Made by a program: the position numbers and the translations under genes. Shown in pieces: positions 27,305 through 35,505 of a DNA stretch of 64,000 nt. The notes below the pieces were generated by a model. That model was not told where the DNA came from. It worked only from the letters and a program-made list of their open reading frames with translations, and did no database searches. Every line of letters begins with the position of its first letter. Within the stretch, counting starts at the first letter, position 1. The DNA is from Tissierella sp. Yu-01 (GTDB taxonomy: Bacteria > Bacillota > Clostridia > Tissierellales > Tissierellaceae), in NCBI RefSeq assembly GCF_029537395.1, contig NZ_CP120677.1:992001-1056000 (forward strand), written 5' to 3'.

Positions 27305-27413
27305 TCCAGGCAATTCACAATTCACAAAGCACATTTCATAACCTTTAAAACACTAAACCCGAGATTTTTCGTTAGTTAACTTAATTCTTTCGAAAGTTCT
27401 CGGGCTTTAAATT
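27305..27413. repeat. Repeat remnants forming the nhaC terminator
   Basis: CAATTCACAATTCACAA (27311-27327) is the tail of the dispersed hairpin repeat. It is followed by an inverted pair AAACCCGAGA (27355-27364) and TCTCGGGCTTT (27398-27408) of the CCGAGAT family. On the minus strand the hairpin lies directly after the nhaC stop and probably ends its transcript. Confidence 0.7.
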
Positions 27414-27419
27414 TTTATA

Positions 27420-28844
27420 TTAACGCTCTTCAGCAGCTTTTATTACTGTATCTGGATCGTCTTTAATTTTATATATAAATAATCCTGCAAAACCAAAGAT
27501 TATAACAACAATTGGTGCGAGATAATTAAATACTGCATACCTTGCATACTCCCGCGCAGAAACACCTAATACACCATATAAGAAAACTCCACATGTATTC
27601 CATGGTATCAGCGCTGATGTAACTGTTCCTGCTCCTTCTAATGCATTAGAAAGAAGTTTAGGATGTAGTCCTTTTTCCTTATATGCTTTAGCATACATTC
27701 TACCTGGAACTACTATTGATATATACTGCTCAGGCATTGTAATGTTACTGAATATACATGTCAATACAGTTGTAGTTATCAAGCCACCAGCCGACTTAAT
27801 TCTCCTTAACAATGAATTTACTATAACTTCTAATTGACCAGTCTTCTCCATTATTCCTCCAAACATCATAGCAATAATGGTTAATGAAATTGATGACATC
27901 ATTCCCATCAATCCACCTACAGAAAGTAATTCATCTATTACGGCTATACCAGTTTCAGATACGTACCCTTTATAGGCAGCGGATATAAGTACTCCTAAAT
28001 CAGCTCCTTGGAAAACAAAACCAAGTATTCCTCCCAATATGATTCCCACAGTAATACCTGGTATAGCAGGCAACTTAAATGCCATAGCTAATATAACAGC
28101 TAATGGTGGCAAGAGTAATATAGGAGAGACATTGAAATTAGAAATTATTCCTTCCCTAATTATATTAATAGTGGATACATCTGAACTACCACTACTATAT
28201 TGAATTCCAACAACTAAAAAAAATACAAGCGTAATACCATATGATACCATTGTTGTAGGTATCATCCCCTTTACATGTGTAAAGACATCTGTACCAGAGA
28301 CGGCTGGCGCAAGATTAGTTGTATCAGATAGAGGAGACATTTTATCGCCAAAGTAAGCACCGGATATAATTGCACCTGCTGCCACTGCTGCTGGAATATC
28401 TAATCCTTTTGCGATTCCCATCAAAGCTATTCCTATGGTACCCGCAGTTCCCCAGCTTGTTCCTGTAGCTAGTGATGTTACAGAACAAATAAGAACAGTT
28501 GCAACGAGAAAAATACTAGGTTTCAAAATAGATAATCCATAATAAATCATACTTGGTACAACCCCAGAGGCTAACCATATACCTATAAGCACACCTATAA
28601 TAATTAATATAATTACTGCTTGTAATGCTTGATATATCCCGTCAAACATTGATTTTTCAATTTCGTTCCAGCTAAATCCAATCTTCATTGCCATAAGAAC
28701 GGCAAATAATGTTCCTATTAACATTGGTATGTGTGGATCTACTTCGTATTTGATAATACTAACTGCCATTACTAAAATCAAGAAACCAAAAGATAATAAA
28801 GCTTCCCATAAATGCGGTTTTCGTGCTACTCTTCTCTCTTTCAT
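27420..28844 (-). CDS. nhaC: NhaC family Na+/H+ antiporter
   Basis: A 474-residue membrane protein with about eleven to twelve helices. Family patterns include VTSLATGTSWGTAGTIGIAL near residue 130, GAIISGAYFGDKMSPLSDTTNLAP near 160 (acidic residue in the transport path) and PWNTCGVF near 415. NhaC exporters remove Na+ or exchange organic acids (the family includes malate/lactate antiporters), so the substrate is not certain. A GGGAGG site precedes the ATG at a longish distance. The upstream 225 bases hold two hairpins and a terminator. Confidence 0.88.
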   Translation of the reverse strand: MKERRVARKPHLWEALLSFGFLILVMAVSIIKYEVDPHIPMLIGTLFAVLMAMKIGFSWNEIEKSMFDGIYQALQAVIILIIIGVLIGIWLASGVVPSMIYYGLSILKPSIFLVATVLICSVTSLATGTSWGTAGTIGIALMGIAKGLDIPAAVAAGAIISGAYFGDKMSPLSDTTNLAPAVSGTDVFTHVKGMIPTTMVSYGITLVFFLVVGIQYSSGSSDVSTINIIREGIISNFNVSPILLLPPLAVILAMAFKLPAIPGITVGIILGGILGFVFQGADLGVLISAAYKGYVSETGIAVIDELLSVGGLMGMMSSISLTIIAMMFGGIMEKTGQLEVIVNSLLRRIKSAGGLITTTVLTCIFSNITMPEQYISIVVPGRMYAKAYKEKGLHPKLLSNALEGAGTVTSALIPWNTCGVFLYGVLGVSAREYARYAVFNYLAPIVVIIFGFAGLFIYKIKDDPDTVIKAAEER

Positions 28845-28932
28845 TATAAAATTATCTTCCTCCCTTATTATAAAATTATTTTTTTATTATATACTATACA
28901 GATATTGATTACAATAATAATTATTTTAATAT

Positions 28933-29030
28933 ATAAGAAAAGCTTCTGAAGAAGCGTTAGATGTAGCTTTTCTTGTTACTAATTGACGGAAAGTTCTTTA
29001 TTAATAATTAGAAAAGTAGAACTTTCCTAA
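28933..29030 (-). other. Two hairpins in the nhaC upstream region
   Basis: Minus strand: first GGAAAGTTCT...AGAACTTTCC (about 28989-29028), then AAGAAAAGCT...AGCTTTTCTT (about 28936-28974). They lie between the terminator of the preceding gene and nhaC. They may be a structured leader, a small RNA or remnants of terminators. No known riboswitch consensus was recognised. Confidence 0.4.
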
Positions 29031-29040
29031 TTATTAATAA

Positions 29041-29076
29041 AAAATTAAGGTAGAAAGATTCCCTCCACCTTAATTA
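29041..29076 (-). terminator. Terminator of the J-domain-like gene
   Basis: On the minus strand AATTAAGGT and ACCTTAATT enclose a 15-base loop and are followed by TTTTTATT. The stem includes the stop codon at 29070. Confidence 0.85.
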
Positions 29077-29891
29077 ATATAAGTGTTTCCATTTAGCATC
29101 AAAAGATAATGGTCCTCTAATATTCCTAGTACACTAAATCCTTCTTTAATGTTCTTTCTTAGCTCACTTTGAATTTCTTTTATTTTATAATCGTTGTTTA
29201 ATAATTCCTCTTTATTAAAAGGAAAGTTATCTTGAATGTTTTTTATTTCTTCAAGAAGCTCCTTTATTATGTCTTCCATATGATTAATGCTATGTTGCAA
29301 CTCATCTAATGAATAATCTTCAATCTTTTGAGCATTTAAAGATTCGTCATTAGCAAGTTTATAGATTATTTTCAAATACTCCAATTCATTATTTTCATAG
29401 GCTGTTTTTGCTTTTCCCCAAAGCCTTTTTTGAGTCTCAGTAAGGTTTATATTTAAATCTGGATGTAACAATCTAGTTATATTTTTGAAATACTTATTTA
29501 ATTCATTAAACTCATCTTCTGATAGTTTTCTAGTTGAACTACAACTTTTTACAATCTTTATTTCATATTCATTACTCTTTAAAAAATTTATTAGTTCTTC
29601 AAACTCATAATTTACCCTTGCCTCAATCATTGATACATTAACCTGTCCTTGATTTTTCATATATATTTGCGCAAGTTCTATTTTTCTCTTTATTAAACCA
29701 AGTCTTATATCTGTGTCAAGTAGCTCATGCTCTAGAATTCCTATTTTTATTATATAGTTATTTTTCAAATCATAGTATTTGTGCTTTAATAGATACTCCT
29801 TTGTACCTAAGACATTGATAATCTGATTTTTTAAGTTCTTGTACTTTTTTAAAAACCTTTCATAATCAGTTTGAATTGCTATGTCCCCCAT
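29070..29891 (-). CDS. J-domain-like helical protein of unknown function
   Basis: About 273 residues, soluble, mostly helical and charged. Around the middle (near residue 140) it contains FKNITRLLHPDLN followed by TETQKRLWGKAKTAYENNE, which resembles the HPD motif and helices III-IV of DnaJ J domains, so it may recruit an Hsp70. The N-terminal and C-terminal parts look like coiled coil. Start chosen at the ATG at 29891 with GGAGGTG five bases before it; a longer reading to 29936 would overlap the carbonic anhydrase gene. The partner gene upstream is a gamma-carbonic-anhydrase homologue, 16 bases away. The true function is unknown. Confidence 0.65.
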   Translation of the reverse strand: MGDIAIQTDYERFLKKYKNLKNQIINVLGTKEYLLKHKYYDLKNNYIIKIGILEHELLDTDIRLGLIKRKIELAQIYMKNQGQVNVSMIEARVNYEFEELINFLKSNEYEIKIVKSCSSTRKLSEDEFNELNKYFKNITRLLHPDLNINLTETQKRLWGKAKTAYENNELEYLKIIYKLANDESLNAQKIEDYSLDELQHSINHMEDIIKELLEEIKNIQDNFPFNKEELLNNDYKIKEIQSELRKNIKEGFSVLGILEDHYLLMLNGNTYIN

Positions 29892-29907
29892 TAAAACACC
29901 TCCAAAG

Positions 29908-30411
29908 CTAGATGTGTTTAGTCCGCCATAATTCACTGTACCTCATAGCATTTTTCCTTACTTTTTCTAACTCTTCTTCAGTAACCATTCTTATGACCTT
30001 ACCAGGAGTTCCTATTACCATTGAATTAGGTGGGATTTCTTTTCGTTCAGTTATAAGTGTTCCGGCACCAATTATACAGTTATCTCCTATAACTGCGCCA
30101 TTTAAAATAATTGCACCCATACCAATCAGACAGTTGTTACCTATTGTGCAACCATGAACTATAGCATTATGACCAACTACAGTATAGTCACCGATCTTTG
30201 CAGGTATATTAGTCTCATTATGTACTGTGGCATTATCTTGTACATTAGAGAATTTACCTATTGTTATTGGTGCAATATCTCCCCTTAATACTGCTCCATA
30301 CCATATACTGGACCCTTCTCCAATTGTAACTTCTCCAAGTACAGATGCTGTTTCTGCAACAAATGCATCTTCATGAACTCTAGGTGTAATTCCATTTAAA
30401 TCCTTAATCAT
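29908..30411 (-). CDS. Gamma-carbonic anhydrase family protein
   Basis: A 167-residue left-handed beta-helix protein of the YrdA/Cam type. Hexapeptide repeats (for example VLGEVTIGEGSSIWYGAVLRGD and GDYTVVGHNAIVHGCTIGNN) run from residues 15-135 and the zinc-ligand histidines are in NATVHNETN and GHNAIVHG. The family binds a metal; many members have no proven carbonic anhydrase activity. GGAGATTGG precedes the ATG. It is followed by the J-domain-like gene. Confidence 0.93.
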   Translation of the reverse strand: MIKDLNGITPRVHEDAFVAETASVLGEVTIGEGSSIWYGAVLRGDIAPITIGKFSNVQDNATVHNETNIPAKIGDYTVVGHNAIVHGCTIGNNCLIGMGAIILNGAVIGDNCIIGAGTLITERKEIPPNSMVIGTPGKVIRMVTEEELEKVRKNAMRYSELWRTKHI

Positions 30412-30500
30412 CAGCCAATCTCCTTAGTTTTTATTATATTAATCATATTCATTATGTACAACAAAATAAACTATATATTAATACTACCCATATTTTATTA

Positions 30501-30971
30501 CTATATATCAAAGCTTACATTATATTCATCATTTATATTCTCAACAGTTATTGTGAAATTACCTTTCTCCAGTATTTTTTCAGGAATTTTTATCTCTTTG
30601 TTTGTCAAACTATATAGAAGTTCCTCCATGGATTCTACAGCTTTAGATTCAGTAGCATCTACTTCAGCAATTAGCACCTTTTTTCCAGTTGGATTTATAG
30701 TTGTTTTAATTCCCTTACCAGTTAATACAAGACCTTTATCTGTAATTACATCTTCTTTTAAATATATTATATCAGAAGATATATTAGTAGATAATTCCTT
30801 TAAGGACATTTCAGTAATGGGTTTATCTTTATATTCTAGTTCATTAATTTTTGTTTTAAATTCATCAACTACGTTATTAACCTTTTGGCTTGCCTCATCA
30901 TTTAGCATACCAGTAAAATTTAAAACTAGAATAACGGATATTACTATTAACCCTACCTTAATTAGTTTCAA
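30501..30971 (-). CDS. Membrane-anchored extracytoplasmic protein of unknown function
   Basis: About 156 residues: a basic start, one N-terminal hydrophobic helix (KVGLIVISVILVLNFTGML) without a lipobox, then a soluble polar domain rich in Lys, Glu and Thr. It is probably anchored in the membrane facing outwards. Two starts are possible; the TTG at 30971 fits the spacing from GAGAGG better than the ATG two codons upstream, and longer readings lack any site. No family recognised. It lies downstream of the YdbC-like gene on the same strand, 87 bases away. Confidence 0.6.
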   Translation of the reverse strand: MKLIKVGLIVISVILVLNFTGMLNDEASQKVNNVVDEFKTKINELEYKDKPITEMSLKELSTNISSDIIYLKEDVITDKGLVLTGKGIKTTINPTGKKVLIAEVDATESKAVESMEELLYSLTNKEIKIPEKILEKGNFTITVENINDEYNVSFDI

Positions 30972-31058
30972 ACTCATCACCTCTCTATAATACCTAAAAA
31001 TATGAATATTATTATAACATAAAGAAACTCTAGATAACAATCTAGAGGTCATTTATCT

Positions 31059-31283
31059 TTAATCTAAGTCTAAACTATTTAATAAATCCCTAAGTTTTTT
31101 AATTTCTTCTAAATTAAATGTAACACCCTTACCCATCTTAATATGTTCAGGATCCCATTCCCTAATATCATATTTAGGTGGATAGTTATTCCAAGCTACC
31201 ATGTTTAATTCCTTAGTCCAGCCCTTTGGTGTTTCAGCTATAACTCCTATTTCTTTAGTAATTTCATATTTAATCTCAGCCAT
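31059..31283 (-). CDS. YdbC/PC4-like single-strand-binding protein
   Basis: A 74-residue protein matching the YdbC/PC4 family of Firmicutes: EIGVIAETPKGWTKELNMVAWN, PPKYDIREWDPEH and MGKGVTFNLEEIKKLRDLL. Family members are small beta-rich dimers related to transcriptional coactivator PC4 that bind single-stranded DNA or RNA. AAGGAGGA precedes the ATG. It appears monocistronic or cotranscribed with the membrane-anchored protein downstream. Confidence 0.88.
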   Translation of the reverse strand: MAEIKYEITKEIGVIAETPKGWTKELNMVAWNNYPPKYDIREWDPEHIKMGKGVTFNLEEIKKLRDLLNSLDLD

Positions 31284-31392
31284 TTTGTCCTCCTTAGTAC
31301 CATCTTATTTACATTATGCGATATATCTTTGTTCTTTTCAACTATTAATATACTGAGTATATGTACCTTATATATTGTTATATTATTAACGT

Positions 31393-31421
31393 TTGAATTT
31401 GTTAATATAAACATGTATAAT
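31393..31421 (+). promoter_or_regulatory. Candidate distal promoter of the small membrane protein operon
   Basis: -35 TTGAAT (31393-31398), 17-base spacer, -10 TATAAT (31416-31421). It would give a leader of about 170 bases before the first gene. The 312-base gap 31284-31595 holds this, the next promoter and no recognisable RNA. Confidence 0.5.
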
Positions 31422-31528
31422 ATAAGTAATGAATTGAGGTTATTACACATTTGTCTAAATATTTAATATATTTACACAATCTGATTTTATCAAATCATTA
31501 ATTAATTTAACAAATTTTACTATAATTA

Positions 31529-31557
31529 TTGACATTATATTATCAATTTGCTAATAT
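31529..31557 (+). promoter_or_regulatory. Proximal promoter of the small membrane protein operon
   Basis: -35 TTGACA (31529-31534), exactly 17 bases, -10 TAATAT (31552-31557); a GGGAGG ribosome binding site and ATG follow within 40 bases. Confidence 0.75.
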
Positions 31558-31595
31558 TAATTTTATATTTCAACTATGACAGGGAGGATTTGAAT

Positions 31596-31760
31596 ATGCT
31601 TAAGATATTTGGATTCATAGCATTCGTTCTTACAGGATTAGGTTTAATACTAACATCTGATATTAATGATATGAGTCTTATTAATATATGCTTTATATTA
31701 ATAGTAGGATTATTCTTTTCTATAAGTGTTATCGGACATTATTATGAACTGAAAGACTAG
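31596..31760 (+). CDS. Small two-helix membrane protein, first of a three-gene operon
   Basis: A 54-residue protein with two hydrophobic helices (IFGFIAFVLTGLGLILT and INICFILIVGLFFSISVIG) and a short polar end. The ATG at 31596 is preceded by GGGAGG at eight bases; a longer reading from 31548 would start inside the promoter. It is eight bases from the next gene and shares its transcript. No family recognised. It may be an accessory subunit of the two larger membrane proteins. Confidence 0.65.
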   Translation: MLKIFGFIAFVLTGLGLILTSDINDMSLINICFILIVGLFFSISVIGHYYELKD

Positions 31761-31768
31761 GTGAATTT

Positions 31769-32128
31769 ATGAATATTAATAAGAATAAATTTTATATTTT
31801 AATATGTTCCATAATTGGGACAACCTTTACATGGTTTATTAATCATCAAATGGGCTATGGTGCAATCGTTGCAAGTGGGTTAGTTGGTGTTATAGCAGCA
31901 ATTCTTTTACCTGATTACTTAGCTGGAGCAACATATACAGCTTCTTTTGTTGGTATGGGAGCAATTACAATTATACCTTCTTTTATGGTTGCTTTATTTG
32001 CAGGCATAGTAGTAGGATTATTAATAGTTTCTACAACTGAAATTTATGCTGGGATTGGTGGTAAAGGTGGTACTACAGCAACCTTAGCTACTATTTTGAC
32101 AAAAACAATACTTGTAATCTTTAGATAG
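31769..32128 (+). CDS. Small membrane protein, paralogue A of a pair
   Basis: A 119-residue protein with about four helices. It contains GAIVASGLVGVIAAILLPDYL and later STTEIYAGIGGKGGTTAT. The next gene has the same order of features: FASATVTLISGIFLPYVF and SSAYIGIGGRLGSIAA. The two are therefore likely paralogues of a half-transporter or channel that assemble together. I do not recognise a named family. The preceding gene ends eight bases upstream and the next begins eight bases downstream after AGGAGG. Confidence 0.7.
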   Translation: MNINKNKFYILICSIIGTTFTWFINHQMGYGAIVASGLVGVIAAILLPDYLAGATYTASFVGMGAITIIPSFMVALFAGIVVGLLIVSTTEIYAGIGGKGGTTATLATILTKTILVIFR

Positions 32129-32136
32129 GAGGACCT

Positions 32137-32541
32137 ATGTTTCTAAATATAATGATTTTACTTGTTGCTGTATTAGCAGGCACAGCTACCTATGCAATAT
32201 CCTACATTTTAAATAAGGGAACGGTTTTTGCCTCTGCAACTGTTACATTAATATCAGGAATTTTTTTACCCTATGTTTTCCCTGAAATTGGTTCTACACT
32301 TATGGCAGTTGCTGCCTGCACATCATATGCAGGTATGGTATCAATCAAGAACGTCCCTAACCTTAAAGAAATGGTTATTGTGTCATTAATTACAGGAACT
32401 TTATTCATGATTTTTTCATCAGCATATATAGGAATTGGTGGAAGACTTGGTTCAATAGCTGCAATTTCCTGTATTTCTTGGGTTGGGTTTAAAAAAGTAA
32501 TTGCAAATGATAATTTAACCAGTAAAAGATCTTTAATCTAA
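32137..32541 (+). CDS. Small membrane protein, paralogue B of a pair
   Basis: A 134-residue protein with four to five helices and a basic C-terminal tail (NDNLTSKRSLI). It shares with the preceding 119-residue protein the spacing of a VxASxxVxLIxGIxLP-like helix pair and a YxGIGGxxGxxA turn. The tail is the only long polar segment. AGGAGG precedes the ATG. A terminator hairpin follows at 32570. Function unknown; a heteromeric membrane complex is inferred from paralogy and gene order. Confidence 0.7.
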   Translation: MFLNIMILLVAVLAGTATYAISYILNKGTVFASATVTLISGIFLPYVFPEIGSTLMAVAACTSYAGMVSIKNVPNLKEMVIVSLITGTLFMIFSSAYIGIGGRLGSIAAISCISWVGFKKVIANDNLTSKRSLI

Positions 32542-32569
32542 TAAGAATAATGTTAATTTAACTAATGAG

Positions 32570-32605
32570 TAGAAAAAAACTATATGGAAATGTATAGTCT
32601 TTTTC
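32570..32605 (+). terminator. Terminator of the small membrane protein operon
   Basis: AAAACTATA pairs with TATAGTCTTTTT (one bulge), followed by T-rich sequence, about 30 bases past the stop. Confidence 0.75.
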
Positions 32606-32640
32606 CTTTAGTTTAGAATAATCTTTTCAATTAGGTAAAA

Positions 32641-32745
32641 TATAACGAGGTAAAGATGTCTCCACTTCTTTTAGTGGCGGGTACCTATTTAAATTTGCAG
32701 TGGTGTGATGAAATTGCTACGCAATTTCTTTCGATACTTAAAAAT
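32641..32745 (-). repeat. Dispersed hairpin repeat, copy 4 (diverged)
   Basis: Read on the minus strand: ATCGAAAGAAATTGC, GCAATTTCATCACACCACTG, then an inserted segment with its own hairpin CCACT/AGTGG, then CTCGTTATATTTT. It matches copies 1 and 2 in order, but the hairpin is GAAATTGC/GCAATTTC instead of GAAACTGC/GCAGTTTC: both partners of one base pair have changed. It lies in the 228-base gap before the exonuclease gene. Confidence 0.7.
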
Positions 32746-32769
32746 TAATATGCCTAAAGGAGCAAATTT

Positions 32770-33510
32770 ATGCACTATATCGTTTTTGACCTGGAGTTTA
32801 ACCAAGACTTCACTTCTTTTTCTGAAGTACTCAGAAAAAGAAGTCAATACCCTTTTGAAATTATACAAATAGGTGCTGTTAAACTAGATTCAGATTTTAA
32901 TTATATAGGTAAATTTAATCGTTATATAAAATCAACTATGTATTCAAATATTAGTCAATTTATTACGGATCTTACAGGAATCACAAATGAAAAATTAGAG
33001 GATGAAGAAACTTTTACTAAAGTTTACAAGTCCTTTATAAATTTTATAAATGATGATACTATATTCTGTACTTGGGGATTATCTGATGTAAAGGAATTAT
33101 ATAAAAATGCTATATATCATAGTTTAAATACAAATCTTTTACCACGTTCCTACATTAATATTCAACCCTATTTATCAAAATATTTAGGATTTTCGTCCAA
33201 AAAATTAATTAGACTTCAGAGTGCTGTAGAATTACTAAATATAGATATGAAACATAAATTCCATGATGCTTTGAACGATGCATATTATACAGCTGAGATA
33301 TTTAAAAAAATATATAGTCCTCTTATACATGCAAAGATCTATGACCCTCATTTTGTTAAGCCTAGACCTCAAAAAAGAAAGGAAACAGTTGACTATGAGG
33401 CTCTGATAAATCAGTTTAATAAGATGTATAATGGAAAAATTACTGAAAAAGAACAGGAAATGATTAAGCTTGCTTATAATATGGGCAGAACTAGACAGTT
33501 TATAAAATAA
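32770..33510 (+). CDS. DnaQ-like 3'-5' exonuclease (KapD/ERI1-like)
   Basis: A 246-residue DEDDh-type exonuclease: Exo I is VFDLEFNQD at the start, Exo II lies around TWGLSDVKELYKN near residue 100, and Exo III is HDALNDAYYTAEIF near 175. The C-terminal 60 residues are basic and helical. Proteins of this type in Firmicutes (KapD-like) trim RNA or DNA 3' ends; the substrate is not known. AAGGAGC precedes the ATG. It is convergent with the EamA gene with no gap. Confidence 0.88.
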   Translation: MHYIVFDLEFNQDFTSFSEVLRKRSQYPFEIIQIGAVKLDSDFNYIGKFNRYIKSTMYSNISQFITDLTGITNEKLEDEETFTKVYKSFINFINDDTIFCTWGLSDVKELYKNAIYHSLNTNLLPRSYINIQPYLSKYLGFSSKKLIRLQSAVELLNIDMKHKFHDALNDAYYTAEIFKKIYSPLIHAKIYDPHFVKPRPQKRKETVDYEALINQFNKMYNGKITEKEQEMIKLAYNMGRTRQFIK

Positions 33511-34371
33511 TTATTTGCAATCCTCTGCTTCCTTTTTTGAAATATAAACACCTCTTGCTATTACTGAACCAACAACTATAATTCCACCTACAACAGCTAA
33601 AATTCCTGGTTTCTCCCCAGATATTAGAAATACCCAAACTGGATTTAATATAGGCTCTAGTACAGTCAATAAAATTCCTTCTAGAGCTGTTACATATTTC
33701 AACCCATTTACATAAAAAACATAAGAAATTCCCAATTGAAAGATTCCTAGAATTAGAATAAATATAATACTTCTAATATCAGGTTTAACCTGCAATATAA
33801 ATGGTATTGCTATAATAAAGGTTATCACATTTCCTAAAAATGTACTTTCTATAGCTGAACCATCTTTTTGTAACCTAAGGGCAATAGTTGTACAAGCTAA
33901 AAAGAACCCTGATAATATTGCTAAAACATTTCCTAAGGCATTACCATAACTAATATTTTGCACAAAAAATAGAGTCATTCCTAAAAATACAAAAATAATA
34001 GCTATTACATCAACCTTTACTATTTTTTCATGTAATAACCAAGCACTTAATATTGCCACAAAAATTGGTGCTGTAAATTGTAGAAGTATAACATTGGCTG
34101 AAGTTGTGAGTTTATTCGCAATGACAAACATAAAAACAGTTATAGCATAAGTTCCAGCTCCCAAAAACAAAGGCTTTGACTTTGTCATCTTAGGTTTCTT
34201 CATATAAGCAAGAATAACCAGGGATGCAATTAAACTTCTCAAACCAGAAATCGCTATAGGATTCCAGTCGATTAATTTAATCAATATACCTCCAGTACTC
34301 CATAGTACAGCTGCTAATACACAGTACAATATTCCCTTTGATCTGTTTTTATTTAAGTGCTGCTCTTCCAA
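33511..34371 (-). CDS. EamA/DMT family transporter
   Basis: A 286-residue membrane protein with ten helices in two EamA halves (residues 15-140 and 150-280). Typical patterns are AAVLWSTGGILIKL, LRSLIASLVIL, QFTAPIFVAILSAWLLHEKI and, in the second half, LEGILLTVLEPILNPVWVF. Drug/metabolite transporters of this type export amino acids or other metabolites; the substrate is unknown. It starts at TTG seven bases after AGGAGG. Its 3' end touches that of the exonuclease gene. Confidence 0.92.
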   Translation of the reverse strand: MEEQHLNKNRSKGILYCVLAAVLWSTGGILIKLIDWNPIAISGLRSLIASLVILAYMKKPKMTKSKPLFLGAGTYAITVFMFVIANKLTTSANVILLQFTAPIFVAILSAWLLHEKIVKVDVIAIIFVFLGMTLFFVQNISYGNALGNVLAILSGFFLACTTIALRLQKDGSAIESTFLGNVITFIIAIPFILQVKPDIRSIIFILILGIFQLGISYVFYVNGLKYVTALEGILLTVLEPILNPVWVFLISGEKPGILAVVGGIIVVGSVIARGVYISKKEAEDCK

Positions 34372-34539
34372 TGTAATCCTCCTAACTATAAGTCATACAC
34401 GTTTTACATTTATATTAATACATTTGGTTAACTTTAGCAATAGGTACTATGCGGGTAGCAATTGACTTCCGAACCAATTTCGATTTTATGAATATAATAA
34501 TAAGAGGGTGCATCCGTTTATTAGAAAGTGGGGGATCTT

Positions 34540-35451
34540 ATGGAAGTCATGAAATATAAACAGATACAACATGTACAGATAATTGTAATTATACTAAATC
34601 TAGCTGCTTCTCTATCTAAATTATTTATAGGAGCAGTTACTAAATCTGCTTCTATAACAGCTGATGGATTTCATTCCTTAGGTGATGGACTAAATAATAT
34701 TGTAGGAATAGTAGGTGTTTATTTTGCCTTTCAACCTATAGACAAAAAACATCCTTATGGACATCGGAAATTTGAAACAATGACAACTTTATTTATTGCT
34801 GGACTTCTGATAATAACCTCTATAAAGGTATTAACTGATGCATATAATAGAATAGTTAACCCATTAACTCTAGAAGTAAATATGCTTAGTTTTATTGTAA
34901 TGATTTTTACTATTTTAATAAATATCTTTGTAACTACCTATGAGAAAAAGAAAGGCAAGGAATTAAAAAGTGATTTCTTGATTTCAGACGCTACTCATAC
35001 TCTCAGCGATGTTTTTATATCTATATCAGTAATGGTAACCTTAATAGCAGTTAAACTTGGCTTTCCCTGGGTAGATACCGCAGTTTCCATATTGATATCA
35101 TTACTTATAATAAAAGCTGCATTTGATATACTAAGAAGTGGTACAGATGTATTATGTGATGCTGCTGTTCTTGAACCTGGTAATATTTCAAAGATAGTCT
35201 GTGAATTACCAGAGGTATATTCCTGTCATAAAATAAGATCAAGAGGAGTTTTAGATGATATACATCTTGATTTTCACATAGTAGTTAAAAGTAATATGAC
35301 TCTTGAAAGAGCTCATAGTTTAGTACATGAAATAGAAGATTTACTTAAAATTAGAATTCCAGGAGTCACAGATGTTAATGTACATGTGGATCCATATGAA
35401 TATATAAGAACTAATTCGCAATTCACAAATCACGATTCACAATTATATTGA
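34540..35451 (+). CDS. Cation diffusion facilitator transporter
   Basis: About 303 residues, six helices, with the CDF metal-site patterns SASITADGFHSLGDGLNN in helix II and DATHTLSDVFISISV in helix V, and a C-terminal cytoplasmic domain with HLDFHIVV and HVDPYEYI. It exports Zn2+, Fe2+, Mn2+ or similar ions in exchange for H+. The ATG at 34540 follows GTGGGGG at five bases. The last fourteen residues (NSQFTNHDSQLY end) are encoded by tail sequence of the dispersed repeat, so the C-terminus has been extended by repeat DNA. Confidence 0.93.
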   Translation: MEVMKYKQIQHVQIIVIILNLAASLSKLFIGAVTKSASITADGFHSLGDGLNNIVGIVGVYFAFQPIDKKHPYGHRKFETMTTLFIAGLLIITSIKVLTDAYNRIVNPLTLEVNMLSFIVMIFTILINIFVTTYEKKKGKELKSDFLISDATHTLSDVFISISVMVTLIAVKLGFPWVDTAVSILISLLIIKAAFDILRSGTDVLCDAAVLEPGNISKIVCELPEVYSCHKIRSRGVLDDIHLDFHIVVKSNMTLERAHSLVHEIEDLLKIRIPGVTDVNVHVDPYEYIRTNSQFTNHDSQLY

Positions 35452-35456
35452 AGCTA

Positions 35457-35505
35457 ATAAAAAAGTAATCTAAGCCATTCCAGAGACTCCGATTACTTTT
35501 TTTAT
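35457..35505. terminator. Bidirectional terminator between CDF gene and yqeB-like gene
   Basis: AAAAAAGTAATC (35459-35470) pairs with GATTACTTTTTTT (35491-35503); T runs on both strands. Confidence 0.88.

Noticed and set aside
30454-30990. 178-codon plus-strand frame
   Set aside because: Antisense to the membrane-anchored protein gene, which has the better start, ribosome binding site and protein-like composition.
31247-31450. 67-codon minus-strand frame overlapping the YdbC-like gene start
   Set aside because: AT-rich promoter region in another frame, no ribosome binding site and no recognisable protein features; the plus-strand promoters lie here.
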